Under the pieces are notes generated by a model, which saw only the letters and a list, made by a program, of their open reading frames with translations, had not been told where the DNA came from and searched no databases. A stretch of 64,000 nucleotides of DNA from Cycas panzhihuaensis. Its lineage: Eukaryota > Cycadophyta. The translations under genes were made by a program, and so were the position numbers. This document shows, piece by piece, positions 21,447 to 33,870 of this stretch. The stretch covers positions 64,053,741-64,117,740 of the forward strand of contig CM041465.1 in NCBI GenBank assembly GCA_023213395.1, read 5' to 3'. Numbering within the stretch: position 1 is the first letter of the stretch; each line of letters starts with the position of its first letter.

Positions 21447-24432
21447 TAGAATCGTGTCTATAAGGATGGTAACTACACCTAGTTGGGATTAGGACTATCG
21501 ATGGAAGGCTCTAGAATGAAGAGATCAATTCAATAAGTACAAGGAAGCATACACAAAGGAAGTCCATGCATCAAAACACAGATTTAGGACCCACAAATGG
21601 CACATAATTTCCTCTAGGTAACTTAACCTTTGACTTTGAATGGGAGTACAAGTGAGGGATGTCCTCGGTTGCTCGAGTAACCTCAAAGCAAGGGTCTTCC
21701 TACCCTTGGATGGCTGGAAGAAAAAGGCAAGACCCAACAAGGGAGTGGATCCTCATAGAAAGAGAGATAAGGGATGAAAGTAAGGTGTGTGTAAGTATGA
21801 TGAGGTAAAAAAGGAGATCTTAAGGGATGAATCCTCTAAGAACTAACCCACTTAGAGAGGATATTGGATGGACAAAGAGTGGTAGTGGAAAGAGTTCCTA
21901 CCACTCTATGTGCGATGGGGTCTAATCTCTATATGCAACAATGGGGAAAAGACTAGTTGTATGTGTGTGCAAATGAGAGGTATGCAAAGCATATATATGC
22001 GAAGGATAATAAATATGCTTTCTCTCTCAAAGACGAATCCTCACTCCTATTTCGTTTTAAACAAGGGAAGCAGAAAAAAGGAAATAAATAGAGATATCAT
22101 ATAAAGTGTATGGTAATGCAATTGAACGAAAGAGGAAAAGGGATAACCCTTAATAGATGCTCTTTCCTAGAATGCAAATTAATATGCAAGATGATGATAT
22201 GAATTGGTTCCCTTTTACTTTATTCCCTTATGTTTTTTCATGAAAACATACAAGCTAAAGGAAACACAAAAGGACCAACAAAATGAAAGCGGCATACCTG
22301 GAAGAACGATGCAACTGAAACTTGATCTTCATCTTGCACTACACCTATTTCCTCTTTCCCCTTTTCCATTGCATGAGCAGCGTAGGGGTTTCCTTACCTC
22401 CCCTAAAAATAAAAGGAAAGAAGCAAGAAAATGTAAAGGAAAAAGGAACTATGTAAAGGCTAGAACAACCAAAGAAAAGGAGGCCAAGGAACGCACCTGG
22501 ATTATCGTCGTTTATCTTTCTCTATAAATGGCATGGTAAACCTACAATCACAAAGTTTCTTACCCTTTCCAAAGGGCCTGCTAGGCTACAAAGAAAGTAT
22601 ATGCATGTATATATAATAGTAAAATGCTGAAATGTTATAAGTTAGAATGTTTCAAGTTAGAATGCTTCAAGTTAAGTAACCTTCCACCAAAAGTAACTCT
22701 ACAATCTCCCAAGAAAATCAACACAAGTCAAGGTAAAGGGGAGGTTAGCCTCAGAATGGCTAAATCTCTAACAAGTGCACCTCCACGCTACCCTTAGACA
22801 CATGGTACATCAAATTAGGATAGCATATTGGTAGTAGATAGTGAAGGAAACAAACATTACGAGGTTTATGAAAGTTGCCTATGTTGCAAGTATGCTACGT
22901 GCAACAAGTTGTAATGTTGGCTAAATCGAGACCCAAGATAAATGAAGGACACTATTTCAGGATGGAAGAGATGCCCAAGAGAGGCGTGTAGGCCTAGAAA
23001 CAACACTACAAGGGCTGCATACGTTGATATCCAGCGCAGGCCAAATCCTAGAGACTCCTTGGTAACACAAGAGAGGCACAAGTGGAGGGGAGGAAAGAGG
23101 AGAAGGGGTTTTCCCTTGAGGAGTAGGCCTAGTGGGTACAAAACCCTCCTTAGCTCCTTTCCCTCACTCTTTTTGGGTCCTCTCCTATAGCCTCCTTGGA
23201 AATAACCAAGAGAGGGCAAGGAGATTAAGAGGGCAAGAAGACAAGAAATGGAGGAATACCTCCTATATACAACAAAAAAAAGCAAAGAAAGGAAGGGTAT
23301 GCTTAGAGATCTAACCTTTGACAAGATAATCCAAAGGAAAGATATGGAACAACAGTGGGAAAAATACTTTCTAGGCTATGCAGGAGGTAGGTCTGCCCCT
23401 AAAAATAGTAGGAGATAATAGATCTGATATGCTTACAGGGGATCCTTAGGAGGGTGTTGCAATCTAGAAACAATCTCATTAAAAGTTGTAGGAAGGGCAT
23501 GGAGGCCAAACCTGGGCATGAATCCTTGCTTGGAGATGTTTGTTGGTGAGCCTGTTATCACAAATCAGAGCTACAATGGGCGGATCTTAGGTTAGAACAC
23601 ATGGAACTTGAGTGTTGTAGGGCACTCCTACAAAAAACTCCTATGAAAGAGAGAGAAGAGAGAAAGGAAGGTGGACGAAGAGATGGAAAATAAGGTTGTT
23701 TTAGGCTTTATACCTAACCCTAGTATGAATGGATGATTAGGGTTGAGGTAAGGCTTGAGAGGTGTTGAATCCATGTGGAAATTTCGCGAAAAAAATAAAA
23801 TTTAACATGATACATTTTAAAAATTGTGTTATGACAGTCGCCCCATGGTAAACTTTGCTGTACCTCGAAGTTTGCCATGGTACTATGGTATTTACCACAG
23901 TGCAATGATAAAGACCAAAATAAGCCAAAAAAAACATGCCTGGGAACCTTAAGAGAGGGTACCCTAGGCCTAGGAGGGGCCGGCCCTCTGTCCAAATGGC
24001 TACAGACAGTCAAATAGGGAAGATGACCTAAACCGCATGGGATACTAAAGTAACATGACTCCCAAGAAAACTAATAACTGGTACGAAGATAAACCAATCA
24101 TGCTCAGTGTGGTGCTAAGGGTTATGATATGGTAAGGGGTGTGATGGATCACATAGGTTGACTGGTGCTTAGGACAATGTGGAGGTGCATAGGAGGGTTG
24201 TGGAGTTCCATGGGGATGCATGTCCCACTGATCATCATAGGCTGAGAGAATAACAAGCAGTATGATCAAGCAATAGGTGCATGATGATCACTCAAATGTG
24301 TCAGTCAGCTATGCAATAAAATAATGCTTCTATTTACCTTTCTAGATAAATAGTAAATGTAAATGATAGAAGCATACCTGCACTTACCTGAGTTAACTTG
24401 CCAAGAACCCATTCCCGGTAGACAGGAAAATA
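21447..24432 (-). repeat. 5' LTR of gypsy A
   Basis: 2986 bp, colinear with 6753-9721. In plus-strand terms it starts TAGAATCG (TG changed to TA) and ends GGAAAATA (CA changed to TA) next to target-duplication copy GCATG. It carries a conserved inverted repeat (23843-23855 against 23868-23880). Its last bases form the tail of a chimeric open frame that reads from Copia integrase into the LTR on the minus strand. Confidence 0.87.
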
Positions 24433-24437
24433 GCATG
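24433..24437. repeat. Target-site duplication of gypsy A, right copy
   Basis: GCATG, paired with GTATG at 6748-6752. Confidence 0.82.
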
Positions 24438-25300
24438 ATTCAAATTCATTGGAGGTATACTTGCCACCATTATTGGTCATGGGTATTTTGATCTTGAAAG
24501 ATAATTCATTTTCTATGTGGGCTTTGAAAGCTTGAAATATAGAAAAAACTTCATCTTTTTTAGTAAGAAAAGCAACCCATACTTTCTTGATAAAATCATC
24601 AATAAAAATAAAGTACCACTTTTGTTTGAGAGAAGGGATAGGCATAGGACAACATATATCTGACTGTACAAGCTCCAAAGGTTGGATAGATTTCTACTGA
24701 TTATGAGAAAAGGGTTGTCCTTGAGATTTGGCAATGATACATGCTTTGCATTTAAAGGGCCTAAAGGAGAGCCCAGGCATACTAGAAAGAGTGGCACGTA
24801 GTTCTCTTGAATTATCAAATTTGATATGGCCCATACAAGCATGCCATAGGGCCTCTTAGGATAACTTTTCAATAGTCAAGGTTATGGTAAACATAGAGTC
24901 ATCATCAACATAGTTGACTTTAAAGGATGGTGAACTAGTTAGGCAAAAAAGTTTGCCATCAAGAATTCCTGTCATAACCATAGTATTTGAAAGAAGATGA
25001 ATGATACAAAGAGTTTGATTCTTTGCAGTTATACTTGGATCAAATCTATGAGAGATAAAGGTGGATATGGAGAATAGGTTCTTCTTTAGAGTATGAATAT
25101 ATAAAAGATAAAGAAGGGTAAAATTTGGAAGGCCTAAGAATTTTAGGCAAACGGTTCCAAGTCCTTCAATTGGCTAAGGTGATTTGTTGACTATGTGTAC
25201 AACATTACAAACTTCAGAGTCAAAATCCTAAAAGAACTAGTAATGGAAAGTCATATATTATGTTACTCCAATATCCATGATCTAAGATGAAGTATTGGAG
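24438..25300 (-). pseudogene. Copia A pol, 5' part: GAG-pre-integrase and integrase core
   Basis: The minus strand shows, out of one frame but in the right order, a GAG-pre-integrase region (an HACMGHI-like segment and CKACIIAKS near 24730-24850) and the integrase core with FIDDFIKKVW at about 24570-24600 and NNGGKYTSNEFES at about 24437-24480. The family Asp in DNGGEYTS reads Asn. The open frame runs on past the junction into gypsy LTR sequence, so its end is chimeric. The rest of integrase resumes at 6747. Confidence 0.85.
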
Positions 25301-26491
25301 ATGGCACTATTGGCAACTCTGAGTAGTGAAGGAAAAAGTGAATAAGCACAACCATAATGAGCCTCAATATACTTATTGGATCTATCAATAACATTTGATA
25401 AAGTGATCCTAATTATTTGAAGGTATGCATGAGCAAATTATATTCCACCAAAGGCTTCCTTGAAAGAAGTATCATTAATATTATGTGCATTATGGTGTTG
25501 TTAATAGCTTGGTAGCTTGTTAGTGATAATTCTATAATTTTTGGAATAGTATCCTTTTCTATGATACCTTTGGTACACAATTATTTAATTTCCAGTCCTA
25601 TAAGAAGTATTGGATTGGTTAGATTATCTCTGATTGCTAAATCTAGGTCTAGGTTAATTATTTTAGCCTTGGGCTTGAGACTATTTTTGTTAGTGTTAGG
25701 GAGCCTATTGACCATGAGGATGTTGTCCTTGTTATCTACTTCTATCTCTTCTATGAGAATTACCACCTCTATGAGAGTATTGACCTTGATTTTTGGTATA
25801 AAAAAGATCTTCTTCCACTTCAAAATCAATATTGGTAGAATCTGATGTAATGACAAAGTTAGTATCAAAAGTCTTATCAAATTTAATAAACTTGTAAGGA
25901 AGATCTTCAAAGTTCAAGGTCTTTGAGGGCCACTGGATTAAAGACTCCCCAATAGATTTTTATAATATAGGATATGAAGACTTGAATGAATCAAGAAATC
26001 CCATGTAATTCATTAAGTCTTGAAGTCTTTATCAATGGATTGCTTGATGGGATGAAGGAGATTGATTATCTCACTTGCATGTCTTTTTGGCATTTTGAAT
26101 TTATTCATCTTTAGCAATAAATAAATAAATTCTAAGTCTAATTTAGTATTAAAGTTCTTCTTGAGAATTTTAAGAACTTTTTATGTTGTATCATATACGA
26201 CTTCATCAATGAGGTTATAAAGAGAATAATTAGTGATAAACGTATCCCTATATAAATTTTATCACCATCAAGTTCCCATTGTTATTTACATACAATATTA
26301 GTGAGAAGAGTTAGAGGAGTTCCTCTAAAGGTAGGTGTGGTAGTAGTGGCAGTAATAATTGGTATAAGTTTCAGGTGATCCCTCTAAAATCCTTCATACT
26401 TTATAGAATTTCTGACACTAATGAACCACATGTCCCAATTTTCTTTCTATTTAAGAATATAATTTATATTTTGTTTGAACAATAAAGATAT
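25301..26491 (-). pseudogene. Copia A gag
   Basis: On the minus strand the N-terminus begins near 26491, where the expected ATG reads ATA, and continues KQNINYIL, then KENWDMWF, the start of a Copia Gag (UBN2-type) domain. The C-terminal part includes the frame 25732-25917 (NFEDLPYKFIKFDKTFDTNF) and a basic RGG/RDR-like stretch. A zinc knuckle is not intact. The same layout occurs in the three array units. Confidence 0.7.
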
Positions 26492-28322
26492 GGTATCTTT
26501 CGATAAGGCAAGAAATGAACAAGAGACTATGAAAGTGATAGCAATAAATGGCCAATCATTATCTACAAATGGGAGATGTAATAAAGCAGTGTAGTAGAAG
26601 GAAAAATAAAGAAGTGAAAATAGTTGCTCAAAGATGAAAGGAGAAACTTAGAGAAAAATCACCAATACTTGTGATAAATATTAACCTAACATAGCAGAAA
26701 TATGAGAAGCACTGTGATGAAAATTGGCCACCAACACTTGTAGAAAATATTAACCTAACATAGCAAGAATATGAGAAGCACTATGATTGTGATTATACTA
26801 TGGATCATTATTTATAAATAAGTAAGTGATTAGTATACAAGATTATAGACCAATATGGAAGTTGATATAATTGGGTATACATAATGTGTAGTTGAGGTTA
26901 CTGAAGGGATGCTTAGGCTTCTAAAAGAATTAAATTATCCTTCATGCGTGATACTTGTAATTATACTTGGTGATGAAATCTAAGTTATAATAGAGTCTAG
27001 GTACTCTCAATCCTCACCTTGTTCACCAATGAGAAGCTAGATACCTCCTCCAAAGAGTGGAATATGCATACCCATGGCTAGAATTAGGATGATCCTTAAT
27101 TAAAGAATGATGGTATGGCTAACTAAACCTCACAAATATTCTAGTTAAGTTTAGTTCTAACTTGAAACCACACCTCCTTTATAGCATTATATTTCGCCAA
27201 CCAAGGTATCTCAATGTTGGTAAATGTATGAGTAGGTACAAGAGAGAGTAAAAAGATTATTGAATTTATATCAAATATACATATAAGTGAAAATGGAGTG
27301 CTTACTTAGAGTGCTTTTAGAGTATTAAAATAAAATATTAATAAGTAAAGTAAGAGCAGTAGATATTACTCCACTCACTTTTACAATGGACTTTGAAGCC
27401 TTAAAAAAGTAAGAAATTTTCTTCTTTTTTTCTTTTTAAACAAAAAAGTAGTCTTCACTAAGACAATAGTAACTTTCTCCCATGATAATGAAATTGAGTG
27501 CCAATTTTTATGACACATATAATTTCTAATTTTTATGATGAAATTAACTAGGCTCAAAACTATATCTTTAGTAAGTAAAATCAGTTCAAAATAAGTTCTA
27601 CAAAATTATTGGTAGCCCCACAAAGTGGACAAAATATATTTTTTTGAAATCCTTTATAAAAATAACTATTATTCATTAAAACAACAATAACTTTCTCATA
27701 CGACAATAAAATTAGATATCAATTTTTGTGTTGGAAACTATACACAGAGCTACATTTTTACTTATTAGAATCAAGTCAATTAGAGATCTTTGGAAATTTT
27801 CATAAACCTGTGAAGTTTAATAAGTAGATTTTATTTTTGTAAAAAATCTAGCTTACAAATATCTCATCAACACATGATACCATATGAAATTTCCATCATT
27901 GTATGCTCTCACCTTGCCTATATCAAGATCTTGATGATAAAAAAATGATAGATATTATAAATAGATCTAAATTCTTAAAAAAATAGGTAGATCATCCCAT
28001 TATAAACATTCTTCTAAATGCTAGAAAAATTTTTATAGCATTTCCCCTTATTAAATAGACAAAAGGAGGGGAAAGAAAAGGAGAATGAGATATGTATAAA
28101 TGGTTACCAAAGGACTGGAATCGTTCGGACTTACAACTCCTTATATTGTACTTCCAAACTAGTAAAAGAGAAAAGTAAAATAAACAACACTAAGTATGCT
28201 ATAATAAAAGTTTAAAAATATTTCTAAATCTACTTTCATAATCTCCTTCACCACATCGATTATGGAGAAGAAAGAAGTGATGGATCTATTACAAGTATAA
28301 GTAAGGAATATGAAGGAAGAAA
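26492..28322 (-). other. 5' untranslated leader of Copia A
   Basis: About 1.8 kb between primer binding site and gag with no convincing ORF. Part of it (about 26940-27240) aligns with the leaders of the array units (CTCCTCCAAAGAGT and neighbours). The rest has diverged from them. Confidence 0.65.
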
Positions 28323-28334
28323 GCTCTGATACCA
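28323..28334 (-). promoter_or_regulatory. Primer binding site of Copia A
   Basis: The plus strand GCTCTGATACCA is the complement of TGGTATCAGAGC, the standard tRNA-iMet primer binding site. It lies two bases inside the 5' LTR. Confidence 0.9.
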
Positions 28335-28336
28335 CG

Positions 28337-28617
28337 TGAAATGAGTGGATATATCCTTTGTCTCCATGCACTATACACAAACATAAACATGGGCGCAAGA
28401 AAGACTTAAGAAGAAAAAAAGTAGCTCTCATAAAATGGGGAGGTAAAAATGAGCCTCCCCCATTGAGCTTTTACTTTTATATTAAGAGAGGGAGCATTAG
28501 AGTTAGGTGAAATAAAATTATATATAATGCACATAAAAGTGAATTTCACTTAAGTGATCTAATTTAAAGTCACTTAAGGCCCTATTAAGAATAAATAACT
28601 AATGTAATAATCTTAAA
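28337..28617 (-). repeat. 5' LTR of Copia A, truncated
   Basis: It matches 3575-3871, but its outer end (about the last 20 bp, TTAACCTATTCCA in the other copy) is missing and gypsy B gag sequence follows at about 28618. Confidence 0.83.
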
Positions 28618-31274
28618 GGGGTTCTTTTAAGAGGTGGAAGCTTTGACGACCTCTTTTTTTGGTTAAGACCTTGTAACCAAGTAAAAGGGGGTGGTTTCAA
28701 GTATTTCAATCACTCTCTTCCCCTTATTTTTGGGTTAAGAGGATGAGGGATGTTGAGATATGGGTCTTGGCATAGAGGATAACTCCCTCAAACCCTTCCC
28801 CTTTACTTGGTTAGAAGAAGGGTTAGGGGATTGTCCCATCTTCCTTGTTCTCCTATTCTGAGTAGATTGATCCTATTCCCTATAGTTAAGGAAAGGATCC
28901 CTATGAAGATGCTAGTCTAAATTAGTCTTGGAGTCCCTCTTAGAGAGGCTTGTGATGTGGCACAAGCTTAAGATGCTATGTCTAGCATTGCAAGTCCTCA
29001 TAGAGGTAATCTCAATGCATCGAACACCACTTCTTCTTAGGAAGAGGCCTTGTCTTCCTTCCTTAAGATGTTTGGGTATTTCCACTTTTAAGTAGCATGG
29101 TATGAGACATTTAATGAATAGGTCTATAGGATTCTAAAGGGGATTAGGAATGCTAGAGCTTTAACTCCTTAATCATATATTTGAAAGAATATACAACCAA
29201 GGTCAAAGGGTCCAAAGTCATGTTAGTTATGTTGGTAGAGGGCTTTAATGGTTATTGTTGGTTTATTTAGTCATGTGAAAGAGGGGTTGCCTCGTGATGT
29301 TATGACTACTTAGGAGGCTTTTTAAGACCATCTTGGATCTCAATCACTTCTAATGCTAAGCATTTAGCTATAGTAGAGCCACAAGTAGTTTCCCCCATCT
29401 TGAGGACTTTAGCATAGCTCTTAGGGTGAAGGGCATTGATAAAGAGGTCTCACTTCAACTCCTTAGGCAAAGTAGCCTTGGAGGAATGAAGGAGATTATG
29501 GAAATGCCTAACAAAGTCATAATTAAGTTCATAGTGACCTTGTTTAAGAGAAAGTATAGCTTTGACCCCAATTTCAAAGGGGTAGGCTATATCAAAATAG
29601 TTGACGAGTTCATCCACTAATTACTGGAAGGTATGAATTGAGTGAGCATGGAGATGGTAAAACCATTCTAAGGTATCTCCCTACAAGGATCTTGGGAATA
29701 ACTTTATTAGAATATGATTATAGGCCCAATAATTGATGTATTCCATGGTAAACCCTCTAATATACTTGGTAGGGTCCTACAATAAAATGCCATCAAACTT
29801 AGGCACTTTAGGAGGATGAGGCAGTAGGTTGGTCCTTAGAGCCTTAATAGAAAGGGGATTGATTAGTAGTCAATGAAAGGATGGGAACCCATTTGAGATA
29901 GAGGATCAACTTGATGAACAGAAGGGGATGGATACAGGCACCCACTCCCATTATATGAAGGATAAGATGGTTGGGTATAAGAGGTGCAAGGGTTTCTGCC
30001 TACTTGGTGAGAAGGGACCGCTCCCATTTGGGGATAAGTCATAAGGGAGATGGGTGAGAGGGTCTTATCCCACCTCAAGAAGGTGCCACATACATAGTAT
30101 CAGTATGTGGGTAAGTTCCCCAAGGAGTTAGTACATAAGAATAATGGATAGGAGGGGGAATGGATCCCCCTTACAAAGGAGTCATATATGAAGTCATACA
30201 CATAAAATATGGTACTAGGTAAGAAATAAGATTTTACCTATAGGGTCTACCTAGGAGAGGCACAACCTCATAGGGATGGAGTGGATCTACCCCATAAGTT
30301 GAGAGAGAGTTAGGTCCTCCATTCCCCTGAGGTTGATATGTATAACCTGGGGGTATATAGAGTAATGGGTCCATATGTTATGGACAAGGGCATATAGGGA
30401 TAGATCCTTCATGAATCAAAGGATAAGATTGCAAAGACACTCAAGGTCTAATAGAAGAGATGTAGGCTATAATTGATTATAGCATGGTTGCTTGGGTAGG
30501 AGGAGGCATGCTTAACCTTATTTGGAAGATTGACATGCCTTGGAAGGTCCCTTGGGATAAAGGAACACTCATAGATGGAGGGACCATAGTAATTGATCCT
30601 ATTAAAGAGGGGATAGGTTGAGATGAAGCAAGTGGAATGGAGATGGTAGGGGATAGGGTAGTTCTTTAGAAGAAATACTCTAATCACTTCGAAGGTGGTT
30701 AGGCACTTGCTACTTTGAAGCATTACCTTAATTCCTCTGCCACATTCCCAAGGGAGGTCATCACTTACTTATATGAGGTGGAAGGCTCCTCATGTTGAGA
30801 AAAACTTGAAGGGCAATCATCATGGGCTTTTTCACTAGGATGAGAGTGATCTATAGAGAAATGCCCCCTTATGTCATTCATAGGATAAGGGTGAAACTCT
30901 AGATGAGTCTAGTCATCAAGGTAGAAGATAGGGTCTTCACTCTCTTAGGGGGGATCTTGAAGAGGATAAGATATTTAGGGATGGGAATTAGAGGCATATG
31001 AATGATATGCCTAATCTGATGGGTATACTTCTATTGGAGACCCTGTTTTAGATGCCGCAATAGAAGAATATAGAGTCTCTTCTTCCCTAGGAGGGAGGTT
31101 GTGCAAGTGATAAGAGAAATATCACATTCATGCCCTACCCAAGGGACTACAAAAGGGAGAAGGTTGGCTTTAGGATTGAGTGTTGGGATTACCCAACACA
31201 CTAAGAAGATATCAAGGAGTAGATGGCACTAATACTAGAAAAATAAAGGGATCCTAAGGTTTTCTCATTAGTGA
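28618..31274 (-). pseudogene. Gypsy B gag
   Basis: It is homologous to gypsy A gag over its whole length. For example, 29280-29540 aligns with 19490-19740, sharing GGATCTCAAT, GAAGGGCATTGATAAA and CTCCTTAGGCAAAGTAGCCTT. On the minus strand the zinc-binding motif KKWCSMH is visible near 29010-29040, and a Pro/Ser/Tyr-rich N-terminal part lies at 29863-30723. Pol is absent: the element stops at the junction with Copia A. Gypsy B is therefore a 5' fragment of a related but distinct element. Confidence 0.78.
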
Positions 31275-31275
31275 A

Positions 31276-31294
31276 TCCCTAGTATGGTCACCAA
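31276..31294 (-). promoter_or_regulatory. Primer binding site region of gypsy B
   Basis: The minus strand reads TTGGTGACCATACTAGGGA, homologous to the gypsy A site at 21428-21446, and abuts the LTR start at 31295. Confidence 0.5.
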
Positions 31295-31629
31295 TGGAGG
31301 TGCATCTTCGGGAGGTCAATAAGAATACAACACTCTAGTTGAGTACTAAAGCTAAGGAATAAGTATCTATGCGTATAAAATGGGATTAGATTACTCTTAA
31401 AGGGCATCCATACATCATAATGCAAGTTCGAGGACTCATAACACGTGTCTCCTTATCTACTTTAGAGGGTTGGGAGTGTTAGGATAAAATGCTATGTTTA
31501 GGTCATGGAAATGGTAGTGTCCTTAGGTTATTAAGTAGCCTAGATGAGGTTGTCCTATCCTTATTAAGAAGGGAAGAGACAAGGACTCCCTTTCAGAGAA
31601 AGGAAATGAGGTATAAATGGGAAAACTAT
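31295..31629 (-). repeat. Gypsy B 5' LTR, inner piece
   Basis: It starts TGGAGGTGCATC next to the primer binding site and is only loosely similar to the gypsy A LTR start (ACTC(A)TAGTTGAG, GACTCATAACACG against GACCCACAAATGGCACA). It is cut off at 31629 by the Copia family 2 LTR. Confidence 0.65.
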
Positions 31630-32280
31630 TGAGAAAACTAGGTCTCAATAACCATAAACCACCACCAAGATATAAACTATTTTGCAACTAGTTACAAGAA
31701 TTAAAACTAAAATTTAACATGAAAGTTATTAAAATAGGGATGATATAATAATTAAATTAGAAGGATAAAGCATCACATATACACCAAATATAACATGGTA
31801 AAACCCTAGTAGTGTGCTAGGGAAACATTCATACATAAAAGATATCGATCTTTATTATCCAAGAATGGAGAAATATACATAATCTATAATAGAATACTCA
31901 TAGAAATAATAACTACTCACCTCTTCTCAATACAATATATCCAATGTATTGAACACTATCAACATAATAAAAAAACACCCTAAATTGGGCTAAATGAGAG
32001 AGACATATAAGGCACAAATCTTGACCATCAAATCTGAGGTATTTTGAATGAACGACCCTGATTCTCTTTACAATTTAGTATGTTTTATAATATTAGCTTT
32101 TTGGGTTAGGGGCTCTCACCCTTGAACCCCAATTTATAAGGGGGTTTTGGCACCTTCCACATCCCTTAGCTAAAGGGGACTGCCTCCCTTGGATCCCCCT
32201 ACAAAAGTTTAGATAGGAAACTACTCTACTAACCTATCAAAACTTTTATCTCTAAAACATTATTATTACATTATTTAATA
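31630..32280 (-). repeat. 3' LTR of Copia 2
   Basis: 651 bp, aligned with 58491-59154 (shared GAGAAAACTAGGTC, AACATGGTAAAACCCTA, CGATCTTTATTATCCAAGAA and ACACCCTAAATTGGGCTA). Next to it, 32281-32291 (ATCTCCACCTT) reads AAGGTGGAGAT on the minus strand, the polypurine tract. Confidence 0.87.
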
Positions 32281-32379
32281 ATCTCCACCTTGATAAAAAT
32301 TTACTTGATACCTTTCTTAGACTATTCATTACATTTTCTATAAACTAAGAGAAGTCAAACACCATTTGAACTTCTCTAA

Positions 32380-32880
32380 TAGTATTGGTTTTGTGAACAT
32401 ATTGGCATAATTTTGTTTCATATTAACCTTTTCAAGTGCCACTCCACCTATTTCCATAACCTGTCTAACAAAATGGTACTTAAAAGCAATATGTTTTATC
32501 CAACTATATTAAGTTGGATTCTTTGCTAAGTAAATGGTACTTTGATTATCATAAAATATCTTTACCTTTTCTTGTTTCCTTTTAATCTTAACTAATAGAC
32601 CATGCAATCGTATTTGTTCCTTAAAAGCATATGTTATAATAATATATTCAGCTTCTGTAGTCGATAATGCAATTGTACTCTTTAATTTTAGCATCCAACT
32701 AACTAAACCATTTGCAAGAGTAAATATATAACTCAAAGTGGACCACCCCTTATCTAAATCTCCTACAGAGTTTGAATCAACATATCCATAAACCTGATTA
32801 TGTATACCACCATAGGTGATGCAATAGTCACTTGTACCCCTCAAGTACCAAAGTAACCATTTCACTGCAGCCTAATGTTT
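32380..32880 (-). pseudogene. Copia 2 RNase H
   Basis: The minus-strand frame at 32509-32865 reads WYLRGTSDYCITYGG, YVDSNSVGDLDKGWST, LVSWMLKLKSTIALSTTEAEYI and VKIFYDNQSTIYLAKNP, all in the order of a Copia RNase H. Asp (YVDS), Glu (EAEYI) and Asp (FYDNQS) are all kept. The C-terminal tail continues to about 32400, with the FTKPI-type end. Most of the domain is still open over 118 codons. Confidence 0.9.
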
Positions 32881-33870
32881 TTTTCTTGAATTTATTATAA
32901 ACCTGCTACTACACTGATTGCATGAGAAATGTTAGGTCGTGTACATACTATAGTATACATTAAACTTACTACTATACTAACATAAGGTACACAAGACATA
33001 TAATCCTTTTCTTCTTTACTACTAGGACTCATACTCGAAACAAACTTGAAATAGGAAGCTAATGGGACACTAACTAGTTTTATATTTACCATACCAAATC
33101 TAGTTAGTACCTTCTCTATATATTTCTACTGTGATAACTATAGCTTACTATTTCTCCTATCTCTATGTATCTCCATGCCTAAGATTTGTTTCACAACTCC
33201 TAGATCCTTCATATTAAAAGTCCTAGCTAATTGAGCCTTTAACTTATTAATTTCTGCCAAACTCTTACTTGCAACTAGCATGTCATCATTATACAATACC
33301 AAGATAGTGAATAAGCTATTACCCAAGAATTTAAAGTAAACACAATGATCATACTCACTTCTTTTAAAATTTTGGCTCTCCATGAAGATATCAAACTTTA
33401 TATACTATTGCCTAGGTGATTGCCTTAGGCCATATAATGATTTCTTGAGCTTGCAAATAAGTCTTTTCATGCCATCCTGTAGAAACACTTCTAGTTGATT
33501 TATATAGATCTCCTCATCTAAATATCCATGTAGAAAAGTTATTTTTACATCTAACTATTCCAACTCCAAATCAAGAAAGGCTACCAATGCTAACAGAACC
33601 TAATTTAAAATAAGTTTAACAACTGGTGAAAAGATCTCATGAAAATCAATACTTATTTTTTGTGCAAAGCCTTTAGCCATTAGTCTTGCCATGTATTTGT
33701 CAACCTTTCCATCAACATCTATTTTCTTCTTGAAAATCCACCTATAACTAATAGTCTTCCTACCATGTATAAGTTCTACCAAGTCCCAAGAATTAATTTT
33801 CTTCAAAGCATCTATCTCTTCCTACATAACCCTCTTCCACTTCTCATTATGGATATAATCTATTACTTCC
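32881..33870 (-). pseudogene. Copia 2 reverse transcriptase
   Basis: On the minus strand: NSWDLVELIHGRKTISYRWI and KARL-like MARLMAKGFAQK at 33600-33806 (RVT_2 start), then FTILVLYNDDMLVASK at about 33255-33310, where YVDD reads YNDD, then ILGMEIHRDR and, in the last piece (32895-33092), ASYFKFVSSMSPSSKEEKDYM and YTIVCTRPNISHAISVV. Frames change several times. Confidence 0.88.

Larger units (their letters stand above)
6753..24432 (-). mobile_element. Gypsy element A (Tat/Ogre-like, about 17.7 kb)
   Basis: A complete but decayed Ty3/gypsy element on the minus strand, inserted in the Copia A integrase gene. It has LTRs of 2969 bp (6753-9721) and 2986 bp (21447-24432), flanked by a 5-bp target duplication. 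Its order in its own sense is gag, protease, RT, RNase H, integrase, then about 4.8 kb of extra sequence before the 3' LTR. The extra part holds an antisense PMD-like ORF and a separate RNase H ORF. The RT reads NxACPKD and FMDD as in Tat-lineage elements. The large size, very long LTRs, a primer binding site that is not tRNA-iMet type, and the second RNase H support Tat/Ogre affinity. The LTRs differ at about ten of the first 85 aligned bases, mostly transitions, so the insertion is old. Confidence 0.88.
3575..28617 (-). mobile_element. Copia family 1 element A (interrupted by gypsy A)
   Basis: A Ty1/copia element on the minus strand. Order in its own sense: 5' LTR 28337-28617, tRNA-iMet primer binding site 28323-28334, long leader, gag, integrase, then (after the 17.7-kb gypsy insertion 6753-24432) the rest of integrase, RT, RNase H, polypurine tract and 3' LTR 3575-3871. 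Without the insertion the element would be about 7.4 kb. The protein order integrase before RT is diagnostic of Copia. The 5' LTR lacks about 20 bp at its outer end where gypsy B begins. No ORF is intact. Confidence 0.88.

Noticed and set aside
25561-25910. Overlapping Leu/Ile-rich ORFs on both strands
   Set aside because: They cover the basic, RG-like C-terminal part of Copia A gag; hydrophobic translations are out-of-frame artefacts, not membrane proteins.
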